A stretch of DNA of 64,000 nucleotides from Terriglobales bacterium. Its GTDB lineage: Bacteria; Acidobacteriota; Terriglobia; Terriglobales; Acidobacteriaceae. The translations under genes were made by a program, and so were the position numbers. Below are positions 40,613 to 49,996 of the stretch, piece after piece. Location of the stretch: NCBI GenBank assembly GCA_035691485.1, contig DASSIZ010000117.1:85938-149937 (forward strand), in the 5' to 3' direction. Below the pieces are notes generated by a model. It saw nothing but the letters and a program-made list of their open reading frames with translations, did not search any database and was not told where the DNA came from. Position 1 is the first letter of the stretch. Every line of letters begins with the position of its first letter.

Positions 40613-42781
40613 ATGCTAGTTTCACTTGCCTCGAGGCGTTCCCGACGAGGTCACGTGTTCCCTTCCTTTCCGTATCCACGGCACCGCGATGTCGGTACAC
40701 CTGTTCGCCGTGTTTTGGTCATCCGTCTGACGGTGATTTTCGTCGTGTATTTTTTCGCGGGCAAGATTGGCCTCGCGATCCCTTTCACTAGCGGGAATGT
40801 CTCCCCGGTTTGGCCTCCGGCAGGAATCGCTCTTGCGGCGATGCTGGTGTGGGGCTTTGGCATGTGGCCCGCCGTTCTGTTGGGTGCGTTTCTGGTAAAT
40901 CTTCTCAGTCCGGTTCCCCACGGCGCCGCCTTCGGCATTGCAGTGGGAAACACATCCAGCGCTTTGTTGGCCGCCTGGCTTCTGCGGCGGGCTGGCGGAT
41001 TCCAACCGGACCTGCCCCGTCTTCACGACGTCTTTTCGCTCGTTCTTTTCGGCGCCCTAAGCACCTCCGTTGCCGCGACTGTAGGTGTCATCACACTCAA
41101 CATCAGCGGCGTGAAGCCCTGGTCGGGATTCACTCAAGCCGGGTTGATCTGGTGGTTGGGCGATGCTATGGGAGTGGTGGTGCTCGCTCCCTTGATCTTA
41201 ACTTTTCCTCGACTCGCGCGGCTGCACGGAGAACGGCGCCTCGAGTTTGTCGGATTGGTCAGTGCAGCCGTCGGCCTTTCATTCGTGGTCTTTGGCAATC
41301 GCCTCGGTTTGGGCCCGGTGGAAAACGTGCTGGTCATCCTGGTTTTTCCTTTCGTCATTTGGGCGGCCATCCGATTCGGAATTGCGGGCTCTGCCGTGGT
41401 CAGCGCTCTCGTAGCTAGCGTTGCCATATGGGCAACTGCCACCGGCTTAGGACCGTTTGTTCAGCCGAACCCCATCCGCGGCGCTACCCTCCTCCAGGTG
41501 TTCCTCGCCGTCATTTCCATCAGCGGACTTGCACTCGCCGCCGTCGTTGCCGAACGCATAGCCGCCGAAGGCGCACTCCAGTTGGTTCAGGAGTTGGCTC
41601 TACGTCGTGAAGAGGCTGAGCAGGCGCTTCGCCGTAGCGAGCAACGCCTGAGCGGTATCGTAAATTCGGCCATGGACGCCATCATCACTATTGACCAGTC
41701 GCAGCGGGTCATCCTGTTCAACGCCGCCGCCGAGCGCATCTTCCGCTGCAAGGCCGCCGATGCTATTGGCCGCCCCCTCGACAATTTCATTCCCGCTCGT
41801 TTTCGCGGCGCCCATCGCGAACATGTCCAAACCTATGGCGAGACTGGCGTCACAACCCGCTCGCTGTACTCCCCCGCCACTTTGTCTGCGCTCCGCTCCG
41901 ATGGCGAGGAGTTCCCCATGGAGGCCACCATCTCGCAGGTCGAAACGGAAGGCCAGAAGCTCTACACCGTCATCCTGCGCGACGTGACCCTGCGTCGGCA
42001 GGCAGAAGAGGCTCTCGTAAAATCGGAAAAGCTCGCCTCCGCCGGCCGATTGGCCGCCACCATCGCGCACGAAATCAATAACCCACTGGCCGCCGTTACC
42101 AACCTTCTCTATCTTGCCCGCACGGGGGACGGACTCCCCGAGAGCGTTCGCCAGCACCTTGAACTTGCCGATAACGAGCTCCAGCGTGTCGCTCACATAA
42201 CGAAGCAGACACTGGGCTTTTATCGTGATCAGAGTGCACCTGCTGAGTTCGATCCAACTGAACTCATCGACAATGTTCTGGCCCTGCTGCAAGCCAGGAT
42301 AGCGGAGCGCCATCTCGCGGTCGAAAAGCGATACAGAGCACATCCCCACGTGCTGGGCTCGGCGGGGGAGATTCGCCAGGTTTTTTCCAACGTAATCAGC
42401 AACGGTATCGAAGCTGTCCAGCCCGGCGGCCGGCTCCGGATCAAGGTCGCCTCGTCACGGGATTGGCGGGTGCCTGGCATTTGTGGCGTCCGAATCACGC
42501 TAGCCGACACTGGTCACGGCATCGCGCCCAAGAACTTGGCACGGATTTTCGAGCCTTTCTTCACCACCAAGAAGGAGGCCGGCACCGGCCTCGGACTGTG
42601 GGTCTGTCGTCAGATTGTGGACAAACACCGTGGTTCCATTCGGGTTCGCTCCCGCAGCACCCCGCCTTGCTCCGGCACTGTGTTCTCCATTTTCCTGCCG
42701 ACAGCAGTAGCCCCCGAGAAGCAGGAAGATTTGCCACAGCCACCTAATTGCGTCTCGTCGATGCGGGCGCGCGTGAAGTGA
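40613..42781 (+). CDS. MASE1-PAS sensor histidine kinase
   Basis: 722 residues. N-terminal MASE1 membrane domain (about 35-330, eight or so hydrophobic segments with SPVWPPAGIALAAMLVWG), PAS domain (about 345-470), HisKA with phosphoacceptor H486 in HEINNPLAAVTNLLY, and HATPase_c with NVISNGIEAV, DTGHGIAPKN and GTGLGLWV. No response regulator gene is adjacent, so it is an orphan kinase here. Start codon uncertain. The C-terminal tail ends SSMRARVK. Confidence 0.92.
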   Translation: MLVSLASRRSRRGHVFPSFPYPRHRDVGTPVRRVLVIRLTVIFVVYFFAGKIGLAIPFTSGNVSPVWPPAGIALAAMLVWGFGMWPAVLLGAFLVNLLSPVPHGAAFGIAVGNTSSALLAAWLLRRAGGFQPDLPRLHDVFSLVLFGALSTSVAATVGVITLNISGVKPWSGFTQAGLIWWLGDAMGVVVLAPLILTFPRLARLHGERRLEFVGLVSAAVGLSFVVFGNRLGLGPVENVLVILVFPFVIWAAIRFGIAGSAVVSALVASVAIWATATGLGPFVQPNPIRGATLLQVFLAVISISGLALAAVVAERIAAEGALQLVQELALRREEAEQALRRSEQRLSGIVNSAMDAIITIDQSQRVILFNAAAERIFRCKAADAIGRPLDNFIPARFRGAHREHVQTYGETGVTTRSLYSPATLSALRSDGEEFPMEATISQVETEGQKLYTVILRDVTLRRQAEEALVKSEKLASAGRLAATIAHEINNPLAAVTNLLYLARTGDGLPESVRQHLELADNELQRVAHITKQTLGFYRDQSAPAEFDPTELIDNVLALLQARIAERHLAVEKRYRAHPHVLGSAGEIRQVFSNVISNGIEAVQPGGRLRIKVASSRDWRVPGICGVRITLADTGHGIAPKNLARIFEPFFTTKKEAGTGLGLWVCRQIVDKHRGSIRVRSRSTPPCSGTVFSIFLPTAVAPEKQEDLPQPPNCVSSMRARVK

Positions 42782-42797
42782 ACGGGAGCAAGAACCA

Positions 42798-42878
42798 CCA
42801 GCCACGGATTGCCACCGATGAACACAGAAGTAAGCATCGAATCCGTTTTCATCCGTGTAGATCTGCGGCAAGGTTTTT
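42798..42878. repeat. Intergenic hairpin repeat, copy B
   Basis: 81-base element homologous to 2641-2728, between the convergent histidine kinase and ABC permease genes. CACGGAT (42804-42810) pairs with ATCCGTG (42851-42857). It ends in GTTTTT (42873-42878). Confidence 0.65.
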
Positions 42879-43773
42879 AGAGACCGGCTTCGATGCGGGC
42901 GCGCGGATCGAGGTAATCGCGCAGGGCGTCTCCAATGAAATTGAACGAGAGCACGGCCAGCATGACCGCAATGGCGGGAAAAAGGACGAGGTGGGGCGCG
43001 TCGAACAAGTGCGCGCGGCCGTCGTTGAGCATGGAACCCCAACTGGCAGCAGGCGGCGGCACGCCCAGCCCGAGGAAGCTCATGGTAGCTTCGGCAAGAA
43101 TGGCGCCAGCCATGCCGATGGCGGCCTGGACAATCACGGGCTGAATCATGTTCGGCAGGATGTGGCGGGTGATCACGCGCCAGTCGCTGGCGCCCAGGGC
43201 ACGGGCGGCCTCGATAAATTCGCGTTCGCGCGTTGCCAGCACCTGGGCCCGGACCAGGCGGGCGTAGCCGACCCAGCCGCCGATGGAGAGCGCCAGGATC
43301 AGGTTGAAAATCCCGGGTCCGAGAAAGGCGACGAAGGCGATGGCGAGCAGAATGCCGGGAAAGGAAAGGAAGGCATTCATCACCACGATATTGACGACGC
43401 GATCGACGCGGCCGCCATAGTATCCGGCGATGCAGCCGACGATCAGCCCGAGCACCAGCGCAACCGCAACCACGCTGGAGCCGACCAGCATGGAAATGCG
43501 CGCCCCGTAGATAATGCGGGAGCAGATGTCGCGGCCGAGTTCGTCCGTCCCCAGCCAGTGGGCGTGGGAAGGGGATGAAAGCCGGTCGGGCAGATTGATT
43601 TCGGCGGGATCGTGGGGCGCGATCAGAGGCGCGAAAATCGCCAGCACGGTGAAGACAATGACCAGGACAATCCCGATCGCGGCGAGCGGATTCAGGCGGA
43701 TGGCTCGGCCAAGTCGCTGGGCCGCGGGCGTGGTGGAAGGAATACTCGACGGAGATGTGGCAACTGTTGCCAA
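42877..43773 (-). CDS. Peptide-type ABC transporter permease (DppC/OppC-like)
   Basis: 298 residues, six membrane segments. N-terminal HWLGTDELGRDICSRIIYGAR and the EAA loop EAARALGASDWRVITRHILPN mark a DppC/OppC-type peptide/nickel permease. Normally coded with DppB, a binding protein and ATPases; none of these is next to it, so it is an orphan in this window. Divergent from the DUF4412-like gene. The stop lies beside repeat B. Confidence 0.92.
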   Translation of the reverse strand: MATVATSPSSIPSTTPAAQRLGRAIRLNPLAAIGIVLVIVFTVLAIFAPLIAPHDPAEINLPDRLSSPSHAHWLGTDELGRDICSRIIYGARISMLVGSSVVAVALVLGLIVGCIAGYYGGRVDRVVNIVVMNAFLSFPGILLAIAFVAFLGPGIFNLILALSIGGWVGYARLVRAQVLATREREFIEAARALGASDWRVITRHILPNMIQPVIVQAAIGMAGAILAEATMSFLGLGVPPPAASWGSMLNDGRAHLFDAPHLVLFPAIAVMLAVLSFNFIGDALRDYLDPRARIEAGL

Positions 43774-43855
43774 GAGTTTGGGTTGTAAACTGCTGGAGTG
43801 TACCGTATTTGTCGAGGGTCACACCAACTGCCAATTTCGTGTCCTGCTGGATGGA

Positions 43856-44629
43856 ATGCGTAAAGCTCTGATTATTATTTCGTTCCTGATTGTAGGGTCG
43901 GCTTATTGCCTGGCCGGAGTGGAGTTCGTTGCGCAGACGCGCAGCGACGGCGGCGGCGACGTTACCGTGCACGCCTACGTCAGCGGGGCGCGCGCCAAGG
44001 TGGTCTTCGTGGAAAGCGCAGCCGACCTGTACAACATCGGCGACTACATGCTCTCGCGGGACGAGGGCAAGACTTTGTACCTGGTGAGCCCCAACACCAA
44101 GACATACACGAAGTACGATGTGCAATCGATGATGGCGGGCATGGGCGGCATGGTGCAAGGCATGCGGGGCATGATGAAGGTGAGCTTCGAGGCGCCCAGA
44201 GTCGAAAAGCTAATGCAAGAAGACGGCGGCCTGATTGCGGGCCTGCCGACGCAGCATTACCGATATCGCACCAGCTACACGGTGTCCATGCACCTGACCG
44301 GCGCGAAGAAGGTTTCGACGGTGATCGAGGAAGACATTTGGACCACGGACAAACTGGTGGATCCGGCGCTGAAAGTCTGGCTGAAACAGGATCCTCCGCC
44401 GACGGGAGACGAGCAGGTCGACAAGATGATCCGTGCCGAGATGTCAAAGGTGGAAGGTTTTCCACTGAAACGCGTGACCGTAACGCGTACCTCCGACGCC
44501 GCCGGTGAGCACAGCTCCCAGAGCGAAATGGACGTGCTGGAGGTTAAGCGGGTAACCGTCCCACCGGCGACGTTTGCGATTCCGCGCGGATACCGGGAAG
44601 TCGCGCCCAAGAGGGGACTAGAGGACTAG
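43856..44629 (+). CDS. DUF4412-like secreted protein with Met-rich segment
   Basis: 257 residues. Signal peptide (1-20, IVGSAYCLAG). Beta-rich body like DUF4412: EFVAQTRSDGG, EGKTLYLVSPNTKTYTKYD, ETFAIPRGYREV-type C-terminus. A short segment (92-107) holds seven methionines with glycines (SMMAGMGGMVQGMRGMM), which could bind a soft metal such as copper. Unknown function. Confidence 0.75.
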   Translation: MRKALIIISFLIVGSAYCLAGVEFVAQTRSDGGGDVTVHAYVSGARAKVVFVESAADLYNIGDYMLSRDEGKTLYLVSPNTKTYTKYDVQSMMAGMGGMVQGMRGMMKVSFEAPRVEKLMQEDGGLIAGLPTQHYRYRTSYTVSMHLTGAKKVSTVIEEDIWTTDKLVDPALKVWLKQDPPPTGDEQVDKMIRAEMSKVEGFPLKRVTVTRTSDAAGEHSSQSEMDVLEVKRVTVPPATFAIPRGYREVAPKRGLED

Positions 44630-44654
44630 CCGCAAATTCCGCGTTGGGACGCGG

Positions 44655-45587
44655 CTAACCGGGACAATCAAAGTCCTCGAATGCCAGGTGGAGTTGATCA
44701 CGCCAATCCGGCAAATGAATGCCGAAAACGCGTTCGACTTTCTCATTCGACAAGACGGAATATCCGGGACGGCGCGCCGGGAGGGGATACGCGGAAGCGG
44801 GGATCGGCTGCAGCGACGCCAGCGCGGTTTCGCACCAAGCCAGGGGTTTTCCCAAGCGTTGCAGACGTGCCAGCTCTTCCTCAAGAATCGCCCGCGCAAA
44901 ATCGTGCCAGTTGGTCTGTCCCGCCGCAGTGACGTGATACGTGCCCGACAAAGTGTTGACTTCCGAAGCCGAAGCCCGCAAGAAGAAAGCGATAATGATC
45001 GCGCTCGATTCGGCGAGCATACGGGCCCAAGTTGGCGCGCCTACCTGGTCCGCGACGATTCGCAGAGGCTTACCATCGCGGGCGAGTCGCAGGATGGTCC
45101 GTAGAAAATTAGCACCCCGGGTTGCATACAGCCATTCGGTTCGCAGTACTGCATAGGGAACGCCAGCCTGCTCTACGGCGCGCTCACCTGCCAATTTTGT
45201 TTGTCCATAGACACTGATCGGGCTGGGGTCTCGGTCCTCGGTATAGGGCCGGGTTGCGGTGCCGTCAAAAACGTAATCGGTGGAGTAATGAACGATGAGC
45301 TTGCCTTCGACCCGCTTCAATTCTTCCGCCAGCACGCCGGGCACCTCGCCGTTCAGGGTGTGAGCGATGTCACGCTCGCTTTCAGCACGGTCAACAGCGG
45401 TGTAGGCGGCGGCATTCACGATGACAGTCGGGCGTGTGTCGCGGACCAGCTTGCGAACGGCATCCAAGTCGCCTAGATCGACAGTGTCAATATCTACCGC
45501 GATTATGTTGCTCACGGGAGAGAGCGTCCGCCGAAGCTCAAAACCCAGCTGCCCGTCGCGGCCTGTAATCAGCACGGTTGGAATCAT
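44655..45587 (-). CDS. rfbD: dTDP-4-dehydrorhamnose reductase
   Basis: Final step of dTDP-L-rhamnose synthesis. 310 residues. SDR fold with TGRDGQLGFEL, YSTDYVFDG and YGQTKLAGE. The ATG at 45587 overlaps the rfbC stop by four bases (ATGA), showing tight coupling, and it replaces the longer upstream frame. Last gene of rfbB-A-C-D on the minus strand. Confidence 0.94.
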   Translation of the reverse strand: MIPTVLITGRDGQLGFELRRTLSPVSNIIAVDIDTVDLGDLDAVRKLVRDTRPTVIVNAAAYTAVDRAESERDIAHTLNGEVPGVLAEELKRVEGKLIVHYSTDYVFDGTATRPYTEDRDPSPISVYGQTKLAGERAVEQAGVPYAVLRTEWLYATRGANFLRTILRLARDGKPLRIVADQVGAPTWARMLAESSAIIIAFFLRASASEVNTLSGTYHVTAAGQTNWHDFARAILEEELARLQRLGKPLAWCETALASLQPIPASAYPLPARRPGYSVLSNEKVERVFGIHLPDWRDQLHLAFEDFDCPG

Positions 45588-46147
45588 GCGTCCTCTGCAG
45601 CAGGAAGGAATTCTGAAGCTATCTCCGACAGTCTTGGATAATGGCTGTCCTTTTCCGAGACGATTGGGTTTGTGGTCCTCCAATCGATCCCGAGTTGGGG
45701 ATCCTGCCAGTGGATCCCGTATTCGGCGGCGGGATCATAAAAGTCGCTGCACTTGTAGAGAAACTCCGCTTCGTCGGAAAGCACCGAGAATCCGTGTGCG
45801 AAACCTCGTGGAATGTAGATTTGATGCTGATTTTCAGAAGACAAGACAATGCTGGTCCATTTCCCGAATGTCGGGGAGCCGCGACGTATGTCGACGGCAA
45901 CATCAAGAACTTCCCCGCGCACTACCCGGCACAGTTTCGCCTGGGCATGGCGCAACTGGTAGTGGAGACCACGCAACGTATTACGCCGCGAACAGGAATG
46001 ATTGTCCTGAACAAAGACGTCGCCAATGCCGACTTCCGCGAATTTGGTCGCGTGATAGGTCTCGAGAAAAAAGCCCCGATGATCGCGCAGCGCGCGCGGC
46101 TTGATGACGACGACACCGGGGAGATTGGTCTGAACAAATTCAAACAT
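45584..46147 (-). CDS. rfbC: dTDP-4-dehydrorhamnose 3,5-epimerase
   Basis: 187 residues, family length. Cupin with FLETYH, RGLHYQ (catalytic His), VVRGEVLDVAVDIR, IPRGFAHGF and YKCSDFYDP. ATG at 46147 (MFEFVQTNLPG). 27 bases after rfbA. Shares four bases with rfbD. Confidence 0.95.
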   Translation of the reverse strand: MFEFVQTNLPGVVVIKPRALRDHRGFFLETYHATKFAEVGIGDVFVQDNHSCSRRNTLRGLHYQLRHAQAKLCRVVRGEVLDVAVDIRRGSPTFGKWTSIVLSSENQHQIYIPRGFAHGFSVLSDEAEFLYKCSDFYDPAAEYGIHWQDPQLGIDWRTTNPIVSEKDSHYPRLSEIASEFLPAAEDA

Positions 46148-46174
46148 AATCCGCTGACACAAGGGTTCTGAGTG

Positions 46175-47050
46175 TTAGAGCATTTTCTCTTCGAGGATTT
46201 GGAGCAGGTATTGGCCGTACTGGTTCTTGGTTCTCTCTCCCAGGCGCTGCAGTTGCTGCCTGTCGATGTATTCGAGGCGATAGGCGATCTCTTCCGGGCA
46301 CGCGACCTTCAGTCCTTGGCGCTTCTCCACGGTTTCGATGAACTGTGCTGCATCCAGCAGCGATTCGTGCGTGCCAGTATCGAGCCAGGCAAAGCCGCGG
46401 CCCAGGACCTCCACGTCCAGGCGTCCGGCTTGCAGGTAGCACCGGTTCAAGTCGGTGATTTCCAGCTCGCCGCGAGGCGAAGGCTTTAACGTCGCGGCGA
46501 TTTCCGAAACCTGCTGGTCATAAAAATATAGGCCCGTTACCGCGTACCGTGATTTTGGCTTCGCCGGCTTCTCCTCCAAGCTGATGGCGCGTCCCTGGGA
46601 GTCAAACTCCACCACGCCATAGCGCGTGGGATCCGCCACCGCGTAGGCGAAGATCGTCGCGCAATTGGTTTTCCGGGTCGCGCGTTGCAGCAGGTTGGAA
46701 AGCTCATGCCCGTAGAAAACGTTGTCGCCGAGCACCAGCGCCGCGTCACTGCCGCGCAGGAATTTTTTTCCGATGATGAACGCCTGCGCCAGTCCTTCCG
46801 GGGCCGCCTGCACCGCGTATTCGAAGCTCATCCCCCACTGCGAACCGTCGCCCAGCAGCTCGGAGAAGCGCGGCGTATCCTGCGGCGTTGAGATCACCAG
46901 GACGGAACGAATCCCCGCCAGCATGAGGACGCTGAGTGGGTAATAGATCATCGGCTTGTCGTAGATGGGCAGCAGTTGCTTAGAAATGACGTGCGTCACC
47001 GGATACAGGCGAGTCCCGGAGCCGCCGGCAAGAATAATGCCTTTTCTCAA
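46175..47050 (-). CDS. rfbA: Glucose-1-phosphate thymidylyltransferase
   Basis: Makes dTDP-glucose from glucose 1-phosphate and dTTP. 291 residues. [46 protein letters not shown] and [12 protein letters not shown] motifs. TTG start with GAGG upstream. Four bases after rfbB. Confidence 0.95.
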   Translation of the reverse strand: MRKGIILAGGSGTRLYPVTHVISKQLLPIYDKPMIYYPLSVLMLAGIRSVLVISTPQDTPRFSELLGDGSQWGMSFEYAVQAAPEGLAQAFIIGKKFLRGSDAALVLGDNVFYGHELSNLLQRATRKTNCATIFAYAVADPTRYGVVEFDSQGRAISLEEKPAKPKSRYAVTGLYFYDQQVSEIAATLKPSPRGELEITDLNRCYLQAGRLDVEVLGRGFAWLDTGTHESLLDAAQFIETVEKRQGLKVACPEEIAYRLEYIDRQQLQRLGERTKNQYGQYLLQILEEKML

Positions 47051-47054
47051 CTCC

Positions 47055-48125
47055 TCACCCGCGCGCGGCGTAGTTCACCGCGATCCACTGCTGATAGGCG
47101 CCCGTGGTGACATTCGTGACCCAGTCCATGTTGTCCAGGTACCAGCGCACCGTCTTGCGAATTCCGGTTTCAAAAGTCTCGCGCGGCCGCCATTGCAATT
47201 CCGATTCAATCTTGGTGCTGTCGATGGCGTAGCGGCGGTCGTGTCCCGGCCGGTCCGCGACGAAGCTGATCAAGGACCGATACTCGCGGCCGGGCCGCTC
47301 CTGCTCGAGGATGGAGCAGATTGTGTTCACAATCTCAAGGTTGGTTTTTTCGCTGCGTCCGCCGATGTTGTAGGTCGCGCCGGGCTCACCCTTCGCCAGC
47401 ACCGTTTCGATGGCCTCACAATGATCTTCCACGTACAGCCAATCGCGAATGTTCAGACCGTCGCCGTAAACCGGCAGCGCTTTGCCATGCAGCGCGTTGA
47501 CGATCATCAACGGTATGAGCTTCTCGGGAAACTGTCGCGGCCCGTAGTTATTGGAACAGTTGGTGATCAACGTCGGCATTCCGTAGGTGTGGTGGTAGGC
47601 GCGCACCAGGTGGTCCGAACCGGCCTTGGATGCCGAGTACGGGCTGTTGGGAGCGTAGGGAGTCGTCTCGCAGAACGCAGCCTGCGCCGGCCCCAGCGAG
47701 CCATAGACCTCGTCCGTCGAGACGTGCAGAAATCGGAATGTGCTGCGTTCCGATGGCACAAGCTCCTGCCAATACTGGCGCGCGGCGTGAAGCAACTGAA
47801 ACGTTCCCAGCACGTTGGTGCGAACGAATTCTTCCGGCGCGTGAATCGAGCGGTCCACGTGAGATTCGGCGGCAAAGTGCACGACCGCTCGCGGCCGATG
47901 CCGCCGGAACAGATCCTGGACGAGAGCGGCATCCCCGACATCTCCACGCACAAAGGTGTGCGCCGGATTGGCCAGCAGCGAATCCAGGTTGTGTGGATTG
48001 CCGGCGTAGGTAAGCGCATCGAGATTGACCACGGCTGCGCTCTCGCGCGCCAGCCAGTGGTGAACGAAGTTGGAGCCGATAAATCCGGCGCCGCCCGTGA
48101 CCAGAATGAGATTTGCTATCGACAA
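47055..48125 (-). CDS. rfbB: dTDP-glucose 4,6-dehydratase
   Basis: 356 residues from the chosen TTG at 48125, giving [12 protein letters not shown]; an upstream TTG at 48188 gives a non-conserved extension. Seen: [31 protein letters not shown] (Tyr-Lys catalytic pair), [15 protein letters not shown]. First step after activation in dTDP-rhamnose and dTDP-amino-sugar synthesis. First gene of the rfb operon. Confidence 0.94.
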   Translation of the reverse strand: MSIANLILVTGGAGFIGSNFVHHWLARESAAVVNLDALTYAGNPHNLDSLLANPAHTFVRGDVGDAALVQDLFRRHRPRAVVHFAAESHVDRSIHAPEEFVRTNVLGTFQLLHAARQYWQELVPSERSTFRFLHVSTDEVYGSLGPAQAAFCETTPYAPNSPYSASKAGSDHLVRAYHHTYGMPTLITNCSNNYGPRQFPEKLIPLMIVNALHGKALPVYGDGLNIRDWLYVEDHCEAIETVLAKGEPGATYNIGGRSEKTNLEIVNTICSILEQERPGREYRSLISFVADRPGHDRRYAIDSTKIESELQWRPRETFETGIRKTVRWYLDNMDWVTNVTTGAYQQWIAVNYAARG

Positions 48126-48270
48126 TGAACCGGCCCCAAGCCAACCCCTGCGAGCGGGAGAACCGCTGGTTGCGCGCTTACTTCCCAAGGATGCAGATGT
48201 CGCGCTGCTATTATACCGAGCGGTCGGGCGAACGTCCCGCAGTCACGAACATCCCCCTATACCGTCGTGA

Positions 48271-49824
48271 CTAATGTCTCACTTGTTCAGGATGCGCCAA
48301 AGGGCTTTTATCGACTTTTACCTGCGGTCTCTCCGGCTGAACCTTTTCGAAGACCGCAACCATCGACATGGCCGGCAGCGGCAGGTACTTGTCGATGCGG
48401 GATAGGAGCGGAACCAGCCAATTCACGACCTTCACCTGGAGCAAGCTGAAGTGGTTGCGGCGCAGTACTCGTCCGCAAAACCACCACGGCAAGCTGCAGG
48501 CCCGGTTGTAGGAGATCACCGATCCGCACTGCATGCCAGCCCTTTCGGCGAGCTCGCGCAGCTGATTCCTGGAATAACGACGACGATGTCCAAGGCGCGT
48601 ATCAATACCGCCGAACAGGGCAGGCCCGTTGGGAACCAGCACGAGAATGCGGCCGCCGTCGCGCACCACGGTGGCGATTCTCAGCAAGGTTTCCAGGTCA
48701 TCCTCGACGTGCTCCAGGACGTTCTGGCAGATCACGGTGTCGAAAGTACGCCCCTCCGGCAGTGAGCGCACATCGGCTGGGTCCAACTCCGCCGCTTCGA
48801 GATACGGCCGCGTAAGGGATAATTTCCGAAGCTCGCGAACGAACAGCGGATTGGAATCACAAGCCCAATACTCCGTTCGGGGGATCAGTTGGACAGTCAG
48901 GCTGCCCGTGCCGGCTCCCAATTCCAGGATACTCGAGCCCAGGTAAGGGCGAAGCAGACTGGCGATCCACCCGGTGTAATTGGGAGCGCGACCAAGACGA
49001 ACCGCCACTTCGCTGCCGTATTGATCAGGCTTGCACACGCGGTCGGTCGCTTTGAAACGCACGATCGCAATCAGCGCCAGCACTCCATCCTTCCAGCCGA
49101 TTTTCTTCCCTTCCTGGTAGGTGCGGCCCGAATAGCTGATGGGAACCTCAAAGATGCGCGCTCCGCGTTTTGCCAGCTTGATGGTGAGTTCGGGCTCGAT
49201 GCGGAAGTCGCGGCTGACCAGGGGAATGGTCTTCAGTAGTTCCGTGCGCACCATCTTGTAGCAGGTTTCCATGTCCGTCAGGTTCACATCGCTGGCCAGA
49301 TCACAGAGGAGCGTTAAGATGTGATTGCCGATCGAGTGTTTGAAGAACAGCGCGCGCTTGAAGCCGCCAGCCAGGAAACGAGATCCGAAAACCGCGTCGG
49401 CATTCTCCTCCACAAACAGCGGGACCATCTGCAACAGATCGCGCGGGTGGTATTCGAGATCGGAGTCGTGGATGACGGTAAGCTCACATTCAGCGTGGTC
49501 AATGGCAGTGCGGACTGCGGCGCCTTTGCCCTGGTTTCGCTCGTGACGGAGAAAATGCCAGTCGAACTTGCCGGCAGGATCCGCCGGCAGATTGTCCTGA
49601 AACCGTTTCAGCACTGCCGACGTTTGGTCGCTTGAACAGTCATCCACAACGATGACTTGCACCCGGCCCAGCAGTGGCGAACTGCCCAACGCCGCCAGGC
49701 GGCGCAGGCTGGCCTCGACGAGATACTGCTCGTTGTACACCGGAACGATAACGGAAATCGAGGTACGTCCGAGGTCACCATTTCCGCTTGGGCGGTGCTC
49801 CTGCGAGGTAGGAGAGGCAGCCAT
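48271..49824 (-). CDS. GT2 glycosyltransferase fused to SAM methyltransferase
   Basis: 517 residues. N-terminal GT2 domain (about 22-250): VIVPVYNE, VDDCSSD, NQGKGAAVRTAI, HDSDLEYHP (DxD-type), GSRF; similar to dolichol-phosphate mannose synthase-type GTs. C-terminal class I methyltransferase (about 275-450): ILELGAGTGSL (near 295), CQNVLEHVEDD, GGRILVLVPNG. C-terminal ~50 residues are basic and weakly hydrophobic. Upstream of rfbB by ~145 bases on the same strand. Confidence 0.9.
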   Translation of the reverse strand: MAASPTSQEHRPSGNGDLGRTSISVIVPVYNEQYLVEASLRRLAALGSSPLLGRVQVIVVDDCSSDQTSAVLKRFQDNLPADPAGKFDWHFLRHERNQGKGAAVRTAIDHAECELTVIHDSDLEYHPRDLLQMVPLFVEENADAVFGSRFLAGGFKRALFFKHSIGNHILTLLCDLASDVNLTDMETCYKMVRTELLKTIPLVSRDFRIEPELTIKLAKRGARIFEVPISYSGRTYQEGKKIGWKDGVLALIAIVRFKATDRVCKPDQYGSEVAVRLGRAPNYTGWIASLLRPYLGSSILELGAGTGSLTVQLIPRTEYWACDSNPLFVRELRKLSLTRPYLEAAELDPADVRSLPEGRTFDTVICQNVLEHVEDDLETLLRIATVVRDGGRILVLVPNGPALFGGIDTRLGHRRRYSRNQLRELAERAGMQCGSVISYNRACSLPWWFCGRVLRRNHFSLLQVKVVNWLVPLLSRIDKYLPLPAMSMVAVFEKVQPERPQVKVDKSPLAHPEQVRH

Positions 49825-49996
49825 GGGATAGAGGTATTCTACGTTGCTCCGCGACCTTCGGCCATTACCAACAGGCTAACCCGCCGGCAAAAATTTGCTC
49901 AAGGACACACTGGATACGAGAGCGGCAGTGCATTGTCCGAATCGTCAGGCGGAAGCGGATTGCGAAGGAGCGGCTGCGACAAACCAGGGCAACTAT

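Noticed and set aside
42500..44158. 552-codon minus-strand open frame across the histidine kinase end and ABC permease
   Set aside because: Out-of-frame shadow of the permease; crosses the intergenic repeat.
46965..48128. 387-codon plus-strand frame over rfbB
   Set aside because: Antisense to an intact rfbB with all active-site motifs.
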